A stretch of DNA of 9,233 nt from an uncultured Clostridia bacterium (GCA_948585895.1 CAPBNZ010000041.1:6687-15919); one strand, 5' to 3'. Counted from the first letter of the stretch, positions 1-7,517 are shown. Notes: a model not told the origin generated them from the letters alone. A program made the numbers and translations.

Positions 1-58
1 AGATAAAGTAAAAATTATAAAATTAGTTGGAAGGAACACCATACTTTTAAATGAATAG
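1..58 (+). CDS. Possible C-terminal end of an upstream gene (partial)
   Basis: Reading from base 2, 18 sense codons run to a TAG stop at 56-58, giving DKVKIIKLVGRNTILLNE. The other two + frames stop within the first few codons. The mix of hydrophobic and charged residues is protein-like, but 18 codons is too little to recognise a family, and a run this long can occur by chance. If real, it lies upstream of the PBP gene on the same strand. Confidence 0.3.
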   Translation, partial: DKVKIIKLVGRNTILLNE

Positions 59-244
59 AACGATTACTACATAGCTATCAACTTCAGGTTTTTTATACCT
101 TGTGAGTCGCAACTTAATAAATAAAGTTTTTTGCACTTATAAGATAGGTGGAAGAGTCATCTCAAAATCTTAAAAATTTCTTTAAAAGCTTTTCTTTTTT
201 ATTAAAATTTGTCAAAAATTAAAAGTTGGCAAGGGGGTAATAAA
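59..244 (+). other. Upstream region and leader of the PBP gene
   Basis: No gene is visible here. AACTT (111-115) can pair with AAGTT (124-128) across an 8-nt AT loop, and a run of T residues (127-132) follows, so this could be a weak terminator for an upstream gene. A TATAAG hexamer at 138-143 is a possible -10, but I find no matching -35 at normal spacing, so no promoter is called. AAAAGCTTTT at 184-193 is a 10-bp perfect palindrome followed by a T-rich run. The PBP ribosome binding site AGGGGG lies at 232-237. Confidence 0.3.
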
Positions 245-2860
245 ATGCCAAATAATAATGAAAAGAAAAATCCTAGTGATAGAGAAAAGACGAAACCACA
301 CAAAGTAGCAAATGGAAAAAAAAGAAAAACAACCAAAAAGAAAAAAGCAACAGGGGATGGACAAATGAAACCAAAAAAGCCACAGGTTAAAAAAGGTAAA
401 AAAAATAAATTTTCAGATAGACATCCTAAGTTAATGTTAGCAGTAAAAATAGCAATTGTTTTATTTTTATTAGCTTGTGTAATTGGGGCAGGAATTATTG
501 CAGGTCTGTTTTTTGGAGTATTTGGAGATGATTTTGAAATCACAAAAGAAGAATTAAAAATAGGAGCATCCAATTCTGTTGTAGTAGATGTTAATGGAGG
601 GGTTGTTGCTAATTTAAGCGGAGATGAAAAAAGAAAAATTATAACGTTAGAAGATATGGCAGATTATTTGCCAAAAGCTTATGTAGCAATAGAAGATGAA
701 AGATTTTATAAACATAGTGGAGTAGATTTTAAAAGAACAGCAGGAGCAATTGTACATACTGTATTTGGAAAAAGTTCTTATGGAGGAAGTACGATTACAC
801 AACAATTAGTAAAAAATATTACAAAAGATGACGAATCTTCAGGATTAGCCGGAATTTTTAGAAAAATAAAAGAATGGGCCAAAGCATATCAAGTAGAAAG
901 AATGATATCAAAAGACCAAATTCTTGAGTTATATTTAAATATTTTATTTGTAGGTTCCAGCAATTTACATGGTGTAGAATTAGGAGCAGAATATTATTTT
1001 AATAAAAGTGCAAAAGATTTAGATTTAGCAGAATGTGCCTTTATGGCAGGAATTAATAGTTCACCTAATTCCTATGATCCATTTGATACAAATAGGGATA
1101 ATACAGAAAAAATAAAGAAAAAAGCCAAAACCGTTTTAGCTAAAATGAAAGAACTTGGATACATTCAAAATCAAGAAGAATATGATGCCGCAGTAGCAAA
1201 AGTAGAGGCAGGCTTACCATTTAAAAAAGGACAAACGATAACTTTATCTAGTCATTCTTATCATACCGATGCTGTAATTGAACAAGTAATTTCACAAGTT
1301 ATGGAAGAAAAAGATATTTCGAGAGAACTTGCCAAGAATTATGTATATAGTAGTGGGCTTACTATTTATTCAACAGTTGATGTTAAGATTCAAGCAGAAG
1401 CAGAAAAAGAAACGTTAAAAGATAAATATAGTAAGGCAGGTAGAGAAAAAAAAGAAGATGGAACCTTAAAAAATGAAGGACATACACAAGCTGCTATTGT
1501 TATTATAGACCATAAAACAGGAAATGTTTTAGGTGTTTCTGGAGGAATCGGAGAAAAAACAGGTTCAAACTTAAATAGAGCAACACAAGCAAAAAGGCAA
1601 CCAGGATCATCTATTAAACCAATTGCTGTTATTTCTCCAGCATTACAGGAAAAGATTATAACAGCAGCTACGGTATATGATGATGTATTGACAGATTTTA
1701 ATGGATATAAACCAAAAAATGATGGGCATAAATATAGAGGTTTAATCAATATAAGAGATGTGATTGCTTATTCACAAAATGTACCAGAAGTAAAAATTAT
1801 GAAAGAATTAACACCAGGAAAATCTATCGATTATTTAAGAAATATGGGAGTGAGTAGTTTATATAAAAATGGAGAAGACCCTAAGAAAGATGATGAAAGT
1901 TTACCACTTGCTATAGGAGGAATTTCAGATGGAATAACACCACTTGAGATGGCAGCAGCCTATAGCACAATTGCTAATAATGGAGAATATATTCAGCCAA
2001 CTTTCTATACCAAAGTAGTAGATTCAAATGGAAACACAGTGCTAACACCAAATCAAGAAAAAAGAAGAGTCATATCAGAACAAAATGCTTATATCGTAAA
2101 ATCTATTTTGCAAGAGCCAGTAAAAAAAGGAACAGCAACCTATTGTGCTATACCAGGAATAGAAGTAGCTGCTAAAACAGGAACAACAGATAAGGATAAA
2201 GATAGATGGCTTTGTGGATTTACACCATACTATGCAGCAGCATGTTGGTTTGGTTATGATAGTCCAGAGGAAGTAACAGGATTTGGAACAAATCCAGCAG
2301 GGCAAATTTGGGATGCTGTTATGACAGTTGTTCATAAAGGATTGCCAAATGCAACTTTTACTAGGCCAGAAGGAATCGTAGAACAAACTGTATGTAAAAC
2401 AACAGGTTGTATAGCGACAACAGGGTGTTCAAATGTTTATAAAGAAATATTTACATCTGACAATTTACCAGCAAAATGTGAAGGACATGGTTCACAAACA
2501 GTATGTTCTGAATCAGGAAAAATAGCAACAGCCTATTGTTCACAATATGTAGCAACTACGCCAAGTGCATATGGTGGTGTTGTACCAAAAGAAAAATTAC
2601 AATTATGGAAGGCAGTAAATGGTGGTAGTTCTTCAGGAAAAGGTAGAATAGAAGGAACTTGTACAATCCATACAAAACCAAAAGAAACGGAAAAACCAAA
2701 AACCAATACAACCAATACAACAACAAACACAACCAATACAACAAATACCAATAATACAGCCAATAACACAACCAATACGACAAACACCAATAATACAGTT
2801 ACCAATACAAACAATGTAACGAATACAACCAATACAACCAATGCAACAAACACTAATTAA
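245..2860 (+). CDS. ponA: Class A penicillin-binding protein (PBP1A-like), bifunctional transglycosylase/transpeptidase
   Basis: This enzyme polymerises lipid II glycan strands and cross-links the peptide stems outside the membrane. The protein is 871 aa. Residues 1-62 are strongly Lys-rich and cytoplasmic, followed by one membrane segment at about 63-92. The GT51 domain shows EDERFYKH with catalytic Glu150, GGSTITQQ at 180-187, and the KDQILELYLN motif. The transpeptidase domain carries SSIK with nucleophile Ser455 and Lys458, SQN at 510-512 and KTGT at 644-647, so all catalytic motifs are intact. A segment with seven cysteines (717-806) follows, resembling the C-terminal extension of clostridial PBP1A proteins. 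The last 52 residues (820-871) are almost only Thr and Asn. ATG at 245 is chosen because AGGGGG lies 7 nt upstream; an in-frame TTG at 209 has no comparable site. The family is certain; the exact paralogue name is less so. Confidence 0.96.
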   Translation: MPNNNEKKNPSDREKTKPHKVANGKKRKTTKKKKATGDGQMKPKKPQVKKGKKNKFSDRHPKLMLAVKIAIVLFLLACVIGAGIIAGLFFGVFGDDFEITKEELKIGASNSVVVDVNGGVVANLSGDEKRKIITLEDMADYLPKAYVAIEDERFYKHSGVDFKRTAGAIVHTVFGKSSYGGSTITQQLVKNITKDDESSGLAGIFRKIKEWAKAYQVERMISKDQILELYLNILFVGSSNLHGVELGAEYYFNKSAKDLDLAECAFMAGINSSPNSYDPFDTNRDNTEKIKKKAKTVLAKMKELGYIQNQEEYDAAVAKVEAGLPFKKGQTITLSSHSYHTDAVIEQVISQVMEEKDISRELAKNYVYSSGLTIYSTVDVKIQAEAEKETLKDKYSKAGREKKEDGTLKNEGHTQAAIVIIDHKTGNVLGVSGGIGEKTGSNLNRATQAKRQPGSSIKPIAVISPALQEKIITAATVYDDVLTDFNGYKPKNDGHKYRGLINIRDVIAYSQNVPEVKIMKELTPGKSIDYLRNMGVSSLYKNGEDPKKDDESLPLAIGGISDGITPLEMAAAYSTIANNGEYIQPTFYTKVVDSNGNTVLTPNQEKRRVISEQNAYIVKSILQEPVKKGTATYCAIPGIEVAAKTGTTDKDKDRWLCGFTPYYAAACWFGYDSPEEVTGFGTNPAGQIWDAVMTVVHKGLPNATFTRPEGIVEQTVCKTTGCIATTGCSNVYKEIFTSDNLPAKCEGHGSQTVCSESGKIATAYCSQYVATTPSAYGGVVPKEKLQLWKAVNGGSSSGKGRIEGTCTIHTKPKETEKPKTNTTNTTTNTTNTTNTNNTANNTTNTTNTNNTVTNTNNVTNTTNTTNATNTN
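2702..2857 (+). repeat. Low-complexity Asn/Thr-coding repeat at the 3' end of the PBP gene
   Basis: These 52 codons are built from short units such as ACCAATACAACC and AATACAACC, giving Thr-Asn-Thr-Thr-Asn type peptide. The coding strand is made almost entirely of A, C and T, with only a handful of G. Because the units are multiples of three, slippage would change tail length without breaking the frame. The tail would sit outside the cell at the extreme C terminus, beyond the catalytic domains. Confidence 0.85.
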
Positions 2861-2866
2861 GAAAAT

Positions 2867-2889
2867 GAGATGTGAATTTTTCGCATCTC
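2867..2889 (+). other. Hairpin between the PBP gene and cysS
   Basis: GAGATGTG (2867-2874) pairs with CGCATCTC (2882-2889) over 8 bp with one G-U wobble. The loop is AATTTTT, and the hairpin starts 7 nt after the PBP stop. There is no T-run after the 3' arm, so this is not a classical intrinsic terminator. It could stabilise the PBP mRNA 3' end or partly attenuate read-through into cysS. The cysS ribosome binding site starts about 15 nt downstream. Confidence 0.4.
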
Positions 2890-2903
2890 TTATTCAACAA
2901 AAT

Positions 2904-2919
2904 AAGGAGGGAAATTTTG
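2904..2919 (+). promoter_or_regulatory. Ribosome binding site and TTG start of cysS
   Basis: AAGGAGGG at 2904-2911 is followed after 5 nt by TTG at 2917-2919. This decides the start: a longer in-frame opening at GTG 2872 lies inside the hairpin, has no Shine-Dalgarno match, and would add 15 residues that do not belong to cysteinyl-tRNA synthetase. Confidence 0.8.
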
Positions 2920-4320
2920 GATATTTATTTTTATAATACATTAACCAAGAAAAAAGAGGTGTTTAAACCAATTAATAAAAAAGAAGTAAAGATTTATTCT
3001 TGTGGACCAACAGTTTATAAAGATGCATCAATAGGAAACATGAGAACCAATATATTTCAAGATGTTTTAAGAAGAGTTTTGCAATATAATGGGTATACTT
3101 TAAAACATGCCATGAATATAACAGATGTTGGACATTTAGTTTCTGATGGAGATGAAGGGGAAGACAAAATGCTAAAATCAGCAAGAGAAGAACAGAAATC
3201 ACCAATGGAAATTGCCAACCATTACACAAAGTTATTTTTTCAAGATTTAAAATCATTAAATATTCAAACACCTGAAATTGTTTGTAAGGCAACAGACCAT
3301 ATTAAAGAAATGTTAGAATATGTTCAAAGACTAGTAGAAAATGGATATGCTTATGAAACTTCAACAGCAATTTATTTTAATATTGCTAAATTAGATCAAT
3401 ATCCTATGTTATCGAATCTAAAAGAACAAAAAGCAGGAGCAAGAGTAGATGTCGACCCAGAAAAAAGAAGTCCCTATGATTTTGCCTTATGGATTAAAGC
3501 ACCAAAAAATCATGTAATGAAATGGGATAGCCCATGGGGACCAAGTTATCCAGGATGGCATATTGAATGTTCTGCTATGGGACAAAAATATTTAGGAGAA
3601 CAATTTGATATTCACACTGGAGGAATTGATTTAATTCCAACTCATCACGAAAATGAAATAGCACAAAGTAAAGGAAAATGTGGAAAGATTCCTGCTAATT
3701 ATTGGATGCATGGAGAATATTTACTAATTGATGGTGGAAAGATGTCAAAAAGTTTAGGAAATGTATATTTAGTAAAAGATTTGGTAGAAAGGGGCTATCA
3801 TCCATTCGTATATCGATTATTTAGTTATTCTTGTCATTATAGAAACAAAATAAATTTTACATGGGAAGGAATAGAATCTGCTTCTAAATCATTAGAAAGG
3901 CTAAAAAATGGATATCAATTACATTTAGTAGGAAAAGATGAAGTAGAAGAAAACGTGATTGATGAATTGGAAGAAAGATTTCATCAAGCAATTAATGATG
4001 ATTTAAATATGCCATTAGCTATGGGAGTTGTATGGGAAGTAGTTAAACAAGAATGCAAATCACCTAAATTTGCTGACTTGTTAACTAAATTTGACACAGT
4101 TTTGGGATTAAAAATAGATGAAATAGATGTAAGGCAATTAGAGGAAATACCACAAGAGATTTTAGATTTACTAAAACAAAGAAAACAGGCAAGAGAAAAT
4201 AAAGATTGGGCTAAATCAGATGAATTAAGAGATTTCATTCAAAGGAAAGGATATGAAATAAAAGATACCAAACAAGGAACAGAGGTAACGAAAGGAACAC
4301 AATCCATAGTGGTTGACTAA
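2917..4320 (+). CDS. cysS: Cysteinyl-tRNA synthetase
   Basis: This class Ia cytoplasmic enzyme charges tRNA-Cys with cysteine using ATP. With the TTG start it is 467 aa, a normal length for the family. The zinc site is complete: Cys29 (in CGPTVY), Cys218 (HIECSAM), His243 and Glu247 (HHENE), matching the spacing of the four E. coli zinc ligands with a constant offset of 9 for the last three. KMSKS is canonical at 275-279. The HIGH-like motif reads SIGN at 38-41, so the first His is replaced by Ser. The C-terminal part has the expected helical segment (RKQAREN-KDWAKSDELRD) and a DT-x-x-GTEV-like end. It lies 56 bp after the PBP stop with no clear promoter, so it may be co-transcribed. No T-box leader is visible. 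Confidence 0.97.
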   Translation: MDIYFYNTLTKKKEVFKPINKKEVKIYSCGPTVYKDASIGNMRTNIFQDVLRRVLQYNGYTLKHAMNITDVGHLVSDGDEGEDKMLKSAREEQKSPMEIANHYTKLFFQDLKSLNIQTPEIVCKATDHIKEMLEYVQRLVENGYAYETSTAIYFNIAKLDQYPMLSNLKEQKAGARVDVDPEKRSPYDFALWIKAPKNHVMKWDSPWGPSYPGWHIECSAMGQKYLGEQFDIHTGGIDLIPTHHENEIAQSKGKCGKIPANYWMHGEYLLIDGGKMSKSLGNVYLVKDLVERGYHPFVYRLFSYSCHYRNKINFTWEGIESASKSLERLKNGYQLHLVGKDEVEENVIDELEERFHQAINDDLNMPLAMGVVWEVVKQECKSPKFADLLTKFDTVLGLKIDEIDVRQLEEIPQEILDLLKQRKQARENKDWAKSDELRDFIQRKGYEIKDTKQGTEVTKGTQSIVVD

Positions 4321-4351
4321 ATTTGATAGAAGAAAGAGTTTTTTTCGTAAT

Positions 4352-4380
4352 TTGACTTTTTAGTATAACAAGAATATAAT
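4352..4380 (+). promoter_or_regulatory. Sigma-A promoter of galE
   Basis: A -35 box TTGACT (4352-4357) and a perfect -10 box TATAAT (4375-4380) are separated by exactly 17 bp. Transcription should begin near 4387, giving a short leader of about 20 nt that holds the ribosome binding site AAAGGTGG (4391-4398), 7 nt before the ATG. This makes galE the start of its own transcription unit. It is the best promoter in the window. Confidence 0.85.
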
Positions 4381-4405
4381 AGGAAAAACGAAAGGTGGAA
4401 TAAAA

Positions 4406-5419
4406 ATGGCAATTTTATTACCAGGAGGAGCAGGATATATTGGAAGTCATACAGCAATTGAATTATTAGAAGCAGGAAAAGAAATTGTAATAATAGATAA
4501 CTTTTCAAATAGTAATCCAAGAGTATTAGAATCCATAAAAAAAATTACAGGGAAAGATTTCAAATTTTATGAAATAGATTATATGCATAAAGAAAAATTA
4601 CAAAAAGTATTTGAGGAAAACACAATTGAGTCAGTGATTAATTTTGCTGGTTTCAAAGCAGTAGGAGAATCGGTACAAAAACCAATTGAATACTATAGGA
4701 ATAATATTTCAGGTGCATTAGTTTTATTAGATACTATGAGAAAATATGGATGCAAAAAATTTATATTTAGTTCTTCTGCCACTGTATATGGAGAGCCAGA
4801 GAGAATTCCTTTAACAGAAGACTGTAAAACAGGAGGAACTACTAATCCATATGGTACAACTAAATTATTTATTGAACAGATTTTAAAGGATATTTATACA
4901 TCAGACAATACATGGGATATTTGTATTTTACGATATTTTAATCCAGTAGGAGCTCACAAAAGTGGACGAATTGGAGAAGAACCACAAGGCATTCCCAATA
5001 ATTTAATGCCATATATTGTTCGAGTAGCTAGTGGACAATTAAAAGAATTATCTATATTTGGTGATGATTATGATACACCAGATGGAACAGGGGTAAGAGA
5101 TTATATTCATGTAGTAGATTTAGCCAAAGGACATTTAAAAGCATTAGAAAAAATAAATAAAGAAGGAAAAGGTTTATATATTTATAATTTAGGAACAGGA
5201 ACAGGATATAGTGTACTAGATATGGTAAAAGCTTTTGAAAAAACGACAGGTAAAAAAGTTAACTATAAAATAGCACCAAGAAGATTAGGAGATATTGCAA
5301 CTTGTTATGCAGACCCTAAAAAAGCAAAAGAAGAATTAGGATGGGAAGCCACAAAAACATTAGAAGATATGTGTCAAGATTCATGGAATTATATGGCTAA
5401 TCAAGAATATCTTACTTGA
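4406..5419 (+). CDS. galE: UDP-glucose 4-epimerase
   Basis: This NAD-dependent cytoplasmic enzyme interconverts UDP-glucose and UDP-galactose, linking the Leloir pathway with supply of UDP-galactose for surface glycans. The protein is 337 aa, against 338 in E. coli. It is an extended short-chain dehydrogenase/reductase. The Rossmann NAD-binding glycine motif GGAGYIGSH is near the N terminus, and the catalytic triad is Ser124 (SSSATVYG), Tyr149 and Lys153 (YGTTK), at the same numbers as the E. coli enzyme. RYFNPVGAH and the substrate-binding region GDDYDTPDGTGVRDYIHV are typical. No other Leloir genes (galK, galT) are nearby, which favours a role in envelope polysaccharide synthesis over galactose catabolism; that is an inference. 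Some homologues also accept UDP-N-acetylhexosamines, which cannot be decided here. It is expressed from its own promoter. Confidence 0.97.
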   Translation: MAILLPGGAGYIGSHTAIELLEAGKEIVIIDNFSNSNPRVLESIKKITGKDFKFYEIDYMHKEKLQKVFEENTIESVINFAGFKAVGESVQKPIEYYRNNISGALVLLDTMRKYGCKKFIFSSSATVYGEPERIPLTEDCKTGGTTNPYGTTKLFIEQILKDIYTSDNTWDICILRYFNPVGAHKSGRIGEEPQGIPNNLMPYIVRVASGQLKELSIFGDDYDTPDGTGVRDYIHVVDLAKGHLKALEKINKEGKGLYIYNLGTGTGYSVLDMVKAFEKTTGKKVNYKIAPRRLGDIATCYADPKKAKEELGWEATKTLEDMCQDSWNYMANQEYLT

Positions 5420-5564
5420 AAAATTCGAATGTGACATCATCATATTGTTTGGCAGCTATGCATTAAATTTACATTTAAGTAAGTGATTTAATTGAATTTG
5501 CAAGAGACATGTTAAATATATAAATTGTTACAACGATTAAACTAAAAAGGGTAAGGAGAGAAAA
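5420..5564 (+). promoter_or_regulatory. galE-argS spacer with possible argS promoter
   Basis: This 145-bp gap has no convincing terminator for galE. A possible extended -10 (TG at 5510-5511, then TAAATA at 5513-5518) lies 15 bp after a TTGAAT -35-like box at 5492-5497, so spacing is short and the call is weak. The argS ribosome binding site AAGGAG (5553-5558) is clear. I see no T-box specifier or antiterminator sequence, although these are common upstream of synthetase genes in Firmicutes. Confidence 0.35.
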
Positions 5565-7274
5565 ATGATAAACGTTAAGCAAAAAATAGCAAATGAAATA
5601 GCAAAAGTAATTCATATAAATGAAAAAGAGCTAGAAACTTATATAGAGATACCAAAAGATATAAAAAATGGAGATTACGCTTTTCCTTGTTTTCGTCTTG
5701 CAAAAGAACTAAAAAAGTCACCACAGCAAATTGCAAATGAAATAAAAGAAAAAATGCAAATAGATGGAATTATTTTAGAAAAAATAGAAGCATTAGGTGG
5801 CTATTTAAATCTTTATATCAATAAACAAATGTTAACACAAGAGCTTTTAAAGGAAATAGCGAAAGAAGAGGAATATGGAAAATCAAAAATAGGAGAAGGA
5901 AAAAATATAATAATTGATTATTCAGCTCCTAATATAGCAAAACCATTTCATATTGGGCATTTGCGTTCTACTGTAATAGGAGGAGCTTTATATAATATAT
6001 ATAAATATTTAGGGTATCATACAATTGGAATTAATCATTTAGGTGATTATGGAACACAATTTGGAAAATTAATTGAAGGATATAAACTTTGGGGAGAAGA
6101 ATATGATATTGAAGAAAATCCAATCAACGAATTAACTAAAATTTATATTCGTATCAATCAAGCTTGCAAAGAAGATGAAAATATATTAAATGCATGTAGA
6201 GATAACTTTAAAAAACTAGAAGAGGGAGATGCTTATTGTACACAATTATGGGAGAAATTTAAAACATTAAGTTTAAAAGAATTTCAAAAAGTATATGACT
6301 TATTAGGAAGCAAATTTGATTCATGGAACGGAGAAGCTTTTTATTCTGACAAAATGCCAGAAGTAATGAAAATATTAGAAAAAACGGGAAGATTAGTTAA
6401 GTCACAAGGGGCAAAAATAATTGATTTAGAAGAACAAGGAATTAATACACCATGTATTATAGAAAAGTCAAATGGTTCATCAACATATGCTACAAGAGAT
6501 TTAGCTGCTATTTTATATCGAACTAGAACATATGATTTTGATAAAGCATTGTATCTAACTTCATATGAGCAAGTTTTACACTTTAAACAAGTATTCGAAG
6601 TAGCCAAACTATTAGGATTAGACGAAAAATATACAAAAGGATTGCATCACATTCCTTTTGGAATGGTATTGTTACCAACTGGTAAAATGTCAACCAGAGA
6701 AGGAAATATAGTAAAACTAGAAGAACTATTAAGAGAAGCTATACAAAGAGCAGAAAAGGTTATAGAAAAGAAAAATCCAGATTTAGAAAATAAGAAGGAA
6801 GTAGCACGAAAGGTAGGAATTGGAGCTGTTATTTTTAATGACCTAGCGAATAGCAGAGTAAAAGATGAAGTATTCGAATGGAATCAAATTTTGAATTTCC
6901 AAGGAGAAACTGGACCCTATATTCAATATACCTATGTACGTACCAAAAGTGTATTAGAAAAGGCAGGAGGTTTATCAAAAGTAGAAGAAATTAAACCAGA
7001 AAAATTGCTAGATGAATATTCACAAGCTATCATAAAATTAATGTATTCATTTGAGGATATTTTAGTACAAGTTACAGATAAAGAGGAACCATCTATATTG
7101 GCAAGATACCTAATTGATTTAGCAAAAGCATTTAGTAGTTTTTATAATGAGAATAAAATTATTACAGAAGATAAAGAATTACAAGATGCTAGAGTATATT
7201 TAACTGCTAGTGTTGGTGAAGTTCTAAGAAAAGGTGCTAGTTTGCTTGGGGTTGAAATGCCAGATAAAATGTAA
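5565..7274 (+). CDS. argS: Arginyl-tRNA synthetase
   Basis: This class Ia cytoplasmic synthetase charges tRNA-Arg, and enzymes of this family need tRNA bound for amino acid activation. The protein is 569 aa, in the usual range. The N-terminal additional domain (about 1-110) leads into SAPNIAKPFHIGHLRST, with the HIGH motif at 129-132. The second signature reads KMSTREGN at 374-381, the relaxed KMSKS form usual for bacterial arginyl enzymes. The C-terminal DALR anticodon-binding region starts around TGPYIQYTYVRTKSVLEKA and ends with a typical SLLGVEMPDKM. ATG at 5565 is preceded by AAGGAG with 6-nt spacing. It follows galE by 145 bp and is followed by terminator-like hairpins, so it is probably transcribed alone or with galE. 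Confidence 0.97.
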   Translation: MINVKQKIANEIAKVIHINEKELETYIEIPKDIKNGDYAFPCFRLAKELKKSPQQIANEIKEKMQIDGIILEKIEALGGYLNLYINKQMLTQELLKEIAKEEEYGKSKIGEGKNIIIDYSAPNIAKPFHIGHLRSTVIGGALYNIYKYLGYHTIGINHLGDYGTQFGKLIEGYKLWGEEYDIEENPINELTKIYIRINQACKEDENILNACRDNFKKLEEGDAYCTQLWEKFKTLSLKEFQKVYDLLGSKFDSWNGEAFYSDKMPEVMKILEKTGRLVKSQGAKIIDLEEQGINTPCIIEKSNGSSTYATRDLAAILYRTRTYDFDKALYLTSYEQVLHFKQVFEVAKLLGLDEKYTKGLHHIPFGMVLLPTGKMSTREGNIVKLEELLREAIQRAEKVIEKKNPDLENKKEVARKVGIGAVIFNDLANSRVKDEVFEWNQILNFQGETGPYIQYTYVRTKSVLEKAGGLSKVEEIKPEKLLDEYSQAIIKLMYSFEDILVQVTDKEEPSILARYLIDLAKAFSSFYNENKIITEDKELQDARVYLTASVGEVLRKGASLLGVEMPDKM

Positions 7275-7281
7275 AAAATAC

Positions 7282-7310
7282 TTGAAAAACATAGAGAAAT
7301 ATGTTAGAAT
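7282..7310 (+). promoter_or_regulatory. Extended -10 sigma-A promoter downstream of argS
   Basis: TTGAAA (7282-7287) and TAGAAT (7305-7310) are separated by 17 bp, with a TG at 7302-7303 one base before the -10 hexamer. Transcription would start near 7317. This is the best candidate promoter for the coiled-coil and LCP genes, giving a leader of about 245 nt, or for a small RNA ending near 7420. Its spacer lies 8-30 bases after the argS stop, inside the argS 3' hairpin region. Confidence 0.65.
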
Positions 7311-7336
7311 AAAAACATAATTTATCTATGTTTTTT
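7288..7336 (+). terminator. argS: AT-rich terminator-like hairpins after argS
   Basis: AAAAACATA (7311-7319) pairs with TATGTTTTT (7327-7335) around a 7-nt loop, with the T-run 7331-7336 at the 3' side. Just upstream, AACATA (7288-7293) pairs with TATGTT (7300-7305). A longer-range alternative, AAAAACATAG (7285-7294) with CTATGTTTTT (7326-7335), is also possible, so the folds compete. The stems contain few G-C pairs, so termination may be weak. The region is shared with the downstream promoter. Confidence 0.5.
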
Positions 7337-7367
7337 ATATTTTATAGAAATAGAATATAAAGAGGAT

Positions 7368-7420
7368 AAAGGAAGACTTTCTTGTAAAGAATAATTTAGA
7401 AAAGGAAAGTCCTTTTATAT
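7368..7420 (+). terminator. Bulged hairpin with 3' T-rich tail (terminator or leader structure)
   Basis: AAAGG (7368-7372) pairs with CCTTT (7411-7415), and ACTTTC (7376-7381) with GAAAGT (7405-7410). That is 11 bp with a 3-nt bulge at 7373-7375. The 3' arm runs into TTTTATAT. An RNA started at the 7282-7310 promoter would reach this structure after about 50 nt, so it could end a short RNA of about 100 nt or attenuate the leader of the next gene. No start codon leads to an open frame in this stretch. Confidence 0.45.
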
Positions 7421-7488
7421 AGATAAAAATTAAATTCTAATTGTAATTTTATTCATGAAAATTTATATCAAAATTTTATTTTATTTCA

Positions 7489-7517
7489 ATAATTTTTATA
7501 GAAAGATAAAAAATTAT
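7489..7517 (+). other. AT-only hairpin upstream of the coiled-coil gene
   Basis: ATAATTTTTAT (7489-7499) pairs with ATAAAAAATTAT (7506-7517) apart from one bulged A, with loop AGAAAG. It lies 30 nt before the ribosome binding site GGAGG (7548-7552). In such AT-rich sequence a structure like this may arise without selection. The stretch 7421-7488 before it shows nothing recognisable. Confidence 0.3.

Noticed and set aside
209..244. TTG start at 209 extending the PBP by 12 residues
   Set aside because: There is no Shine-Dalgarno sequence before it, and the strong AGGGGG at 232-237 lies inside the extension, correctly spaced for ATG 245.
202..573. Minus-strand open frame opposite the Lys-rich PBP N terminus
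   Set aside because: Its Phe/Leu-rich composition is simply the complement of AAA and AAG lysine codons. No start signal is present.
2533..2853. Minus-strand open frames over the PBP 3' end (Val/Leu- or Tyr/Trp-rich)
   Set aside because: These are antisense readings of the Asn/Thr repeat and carry its periodicity. There is no ribosome binding site, and the + strand gene is certain.
2872..2916. GTG start at 2872 for cysS
   Set aside because: It falls inside the 2867-2889 hairpin and has no ribosome binding site. AAGGAGGG at 2904-2911 points to TTG 2917, where the family's N terminus begins.
5420..5564. T-box riboswitch upstream of argS (or cysS)
   Set aside because: The spacers are short, and the conserved T-box antiterminator word and paired stems are absent. 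The AGGTGG at 146-151 and GGTGG before galE lack the rest of the motif.
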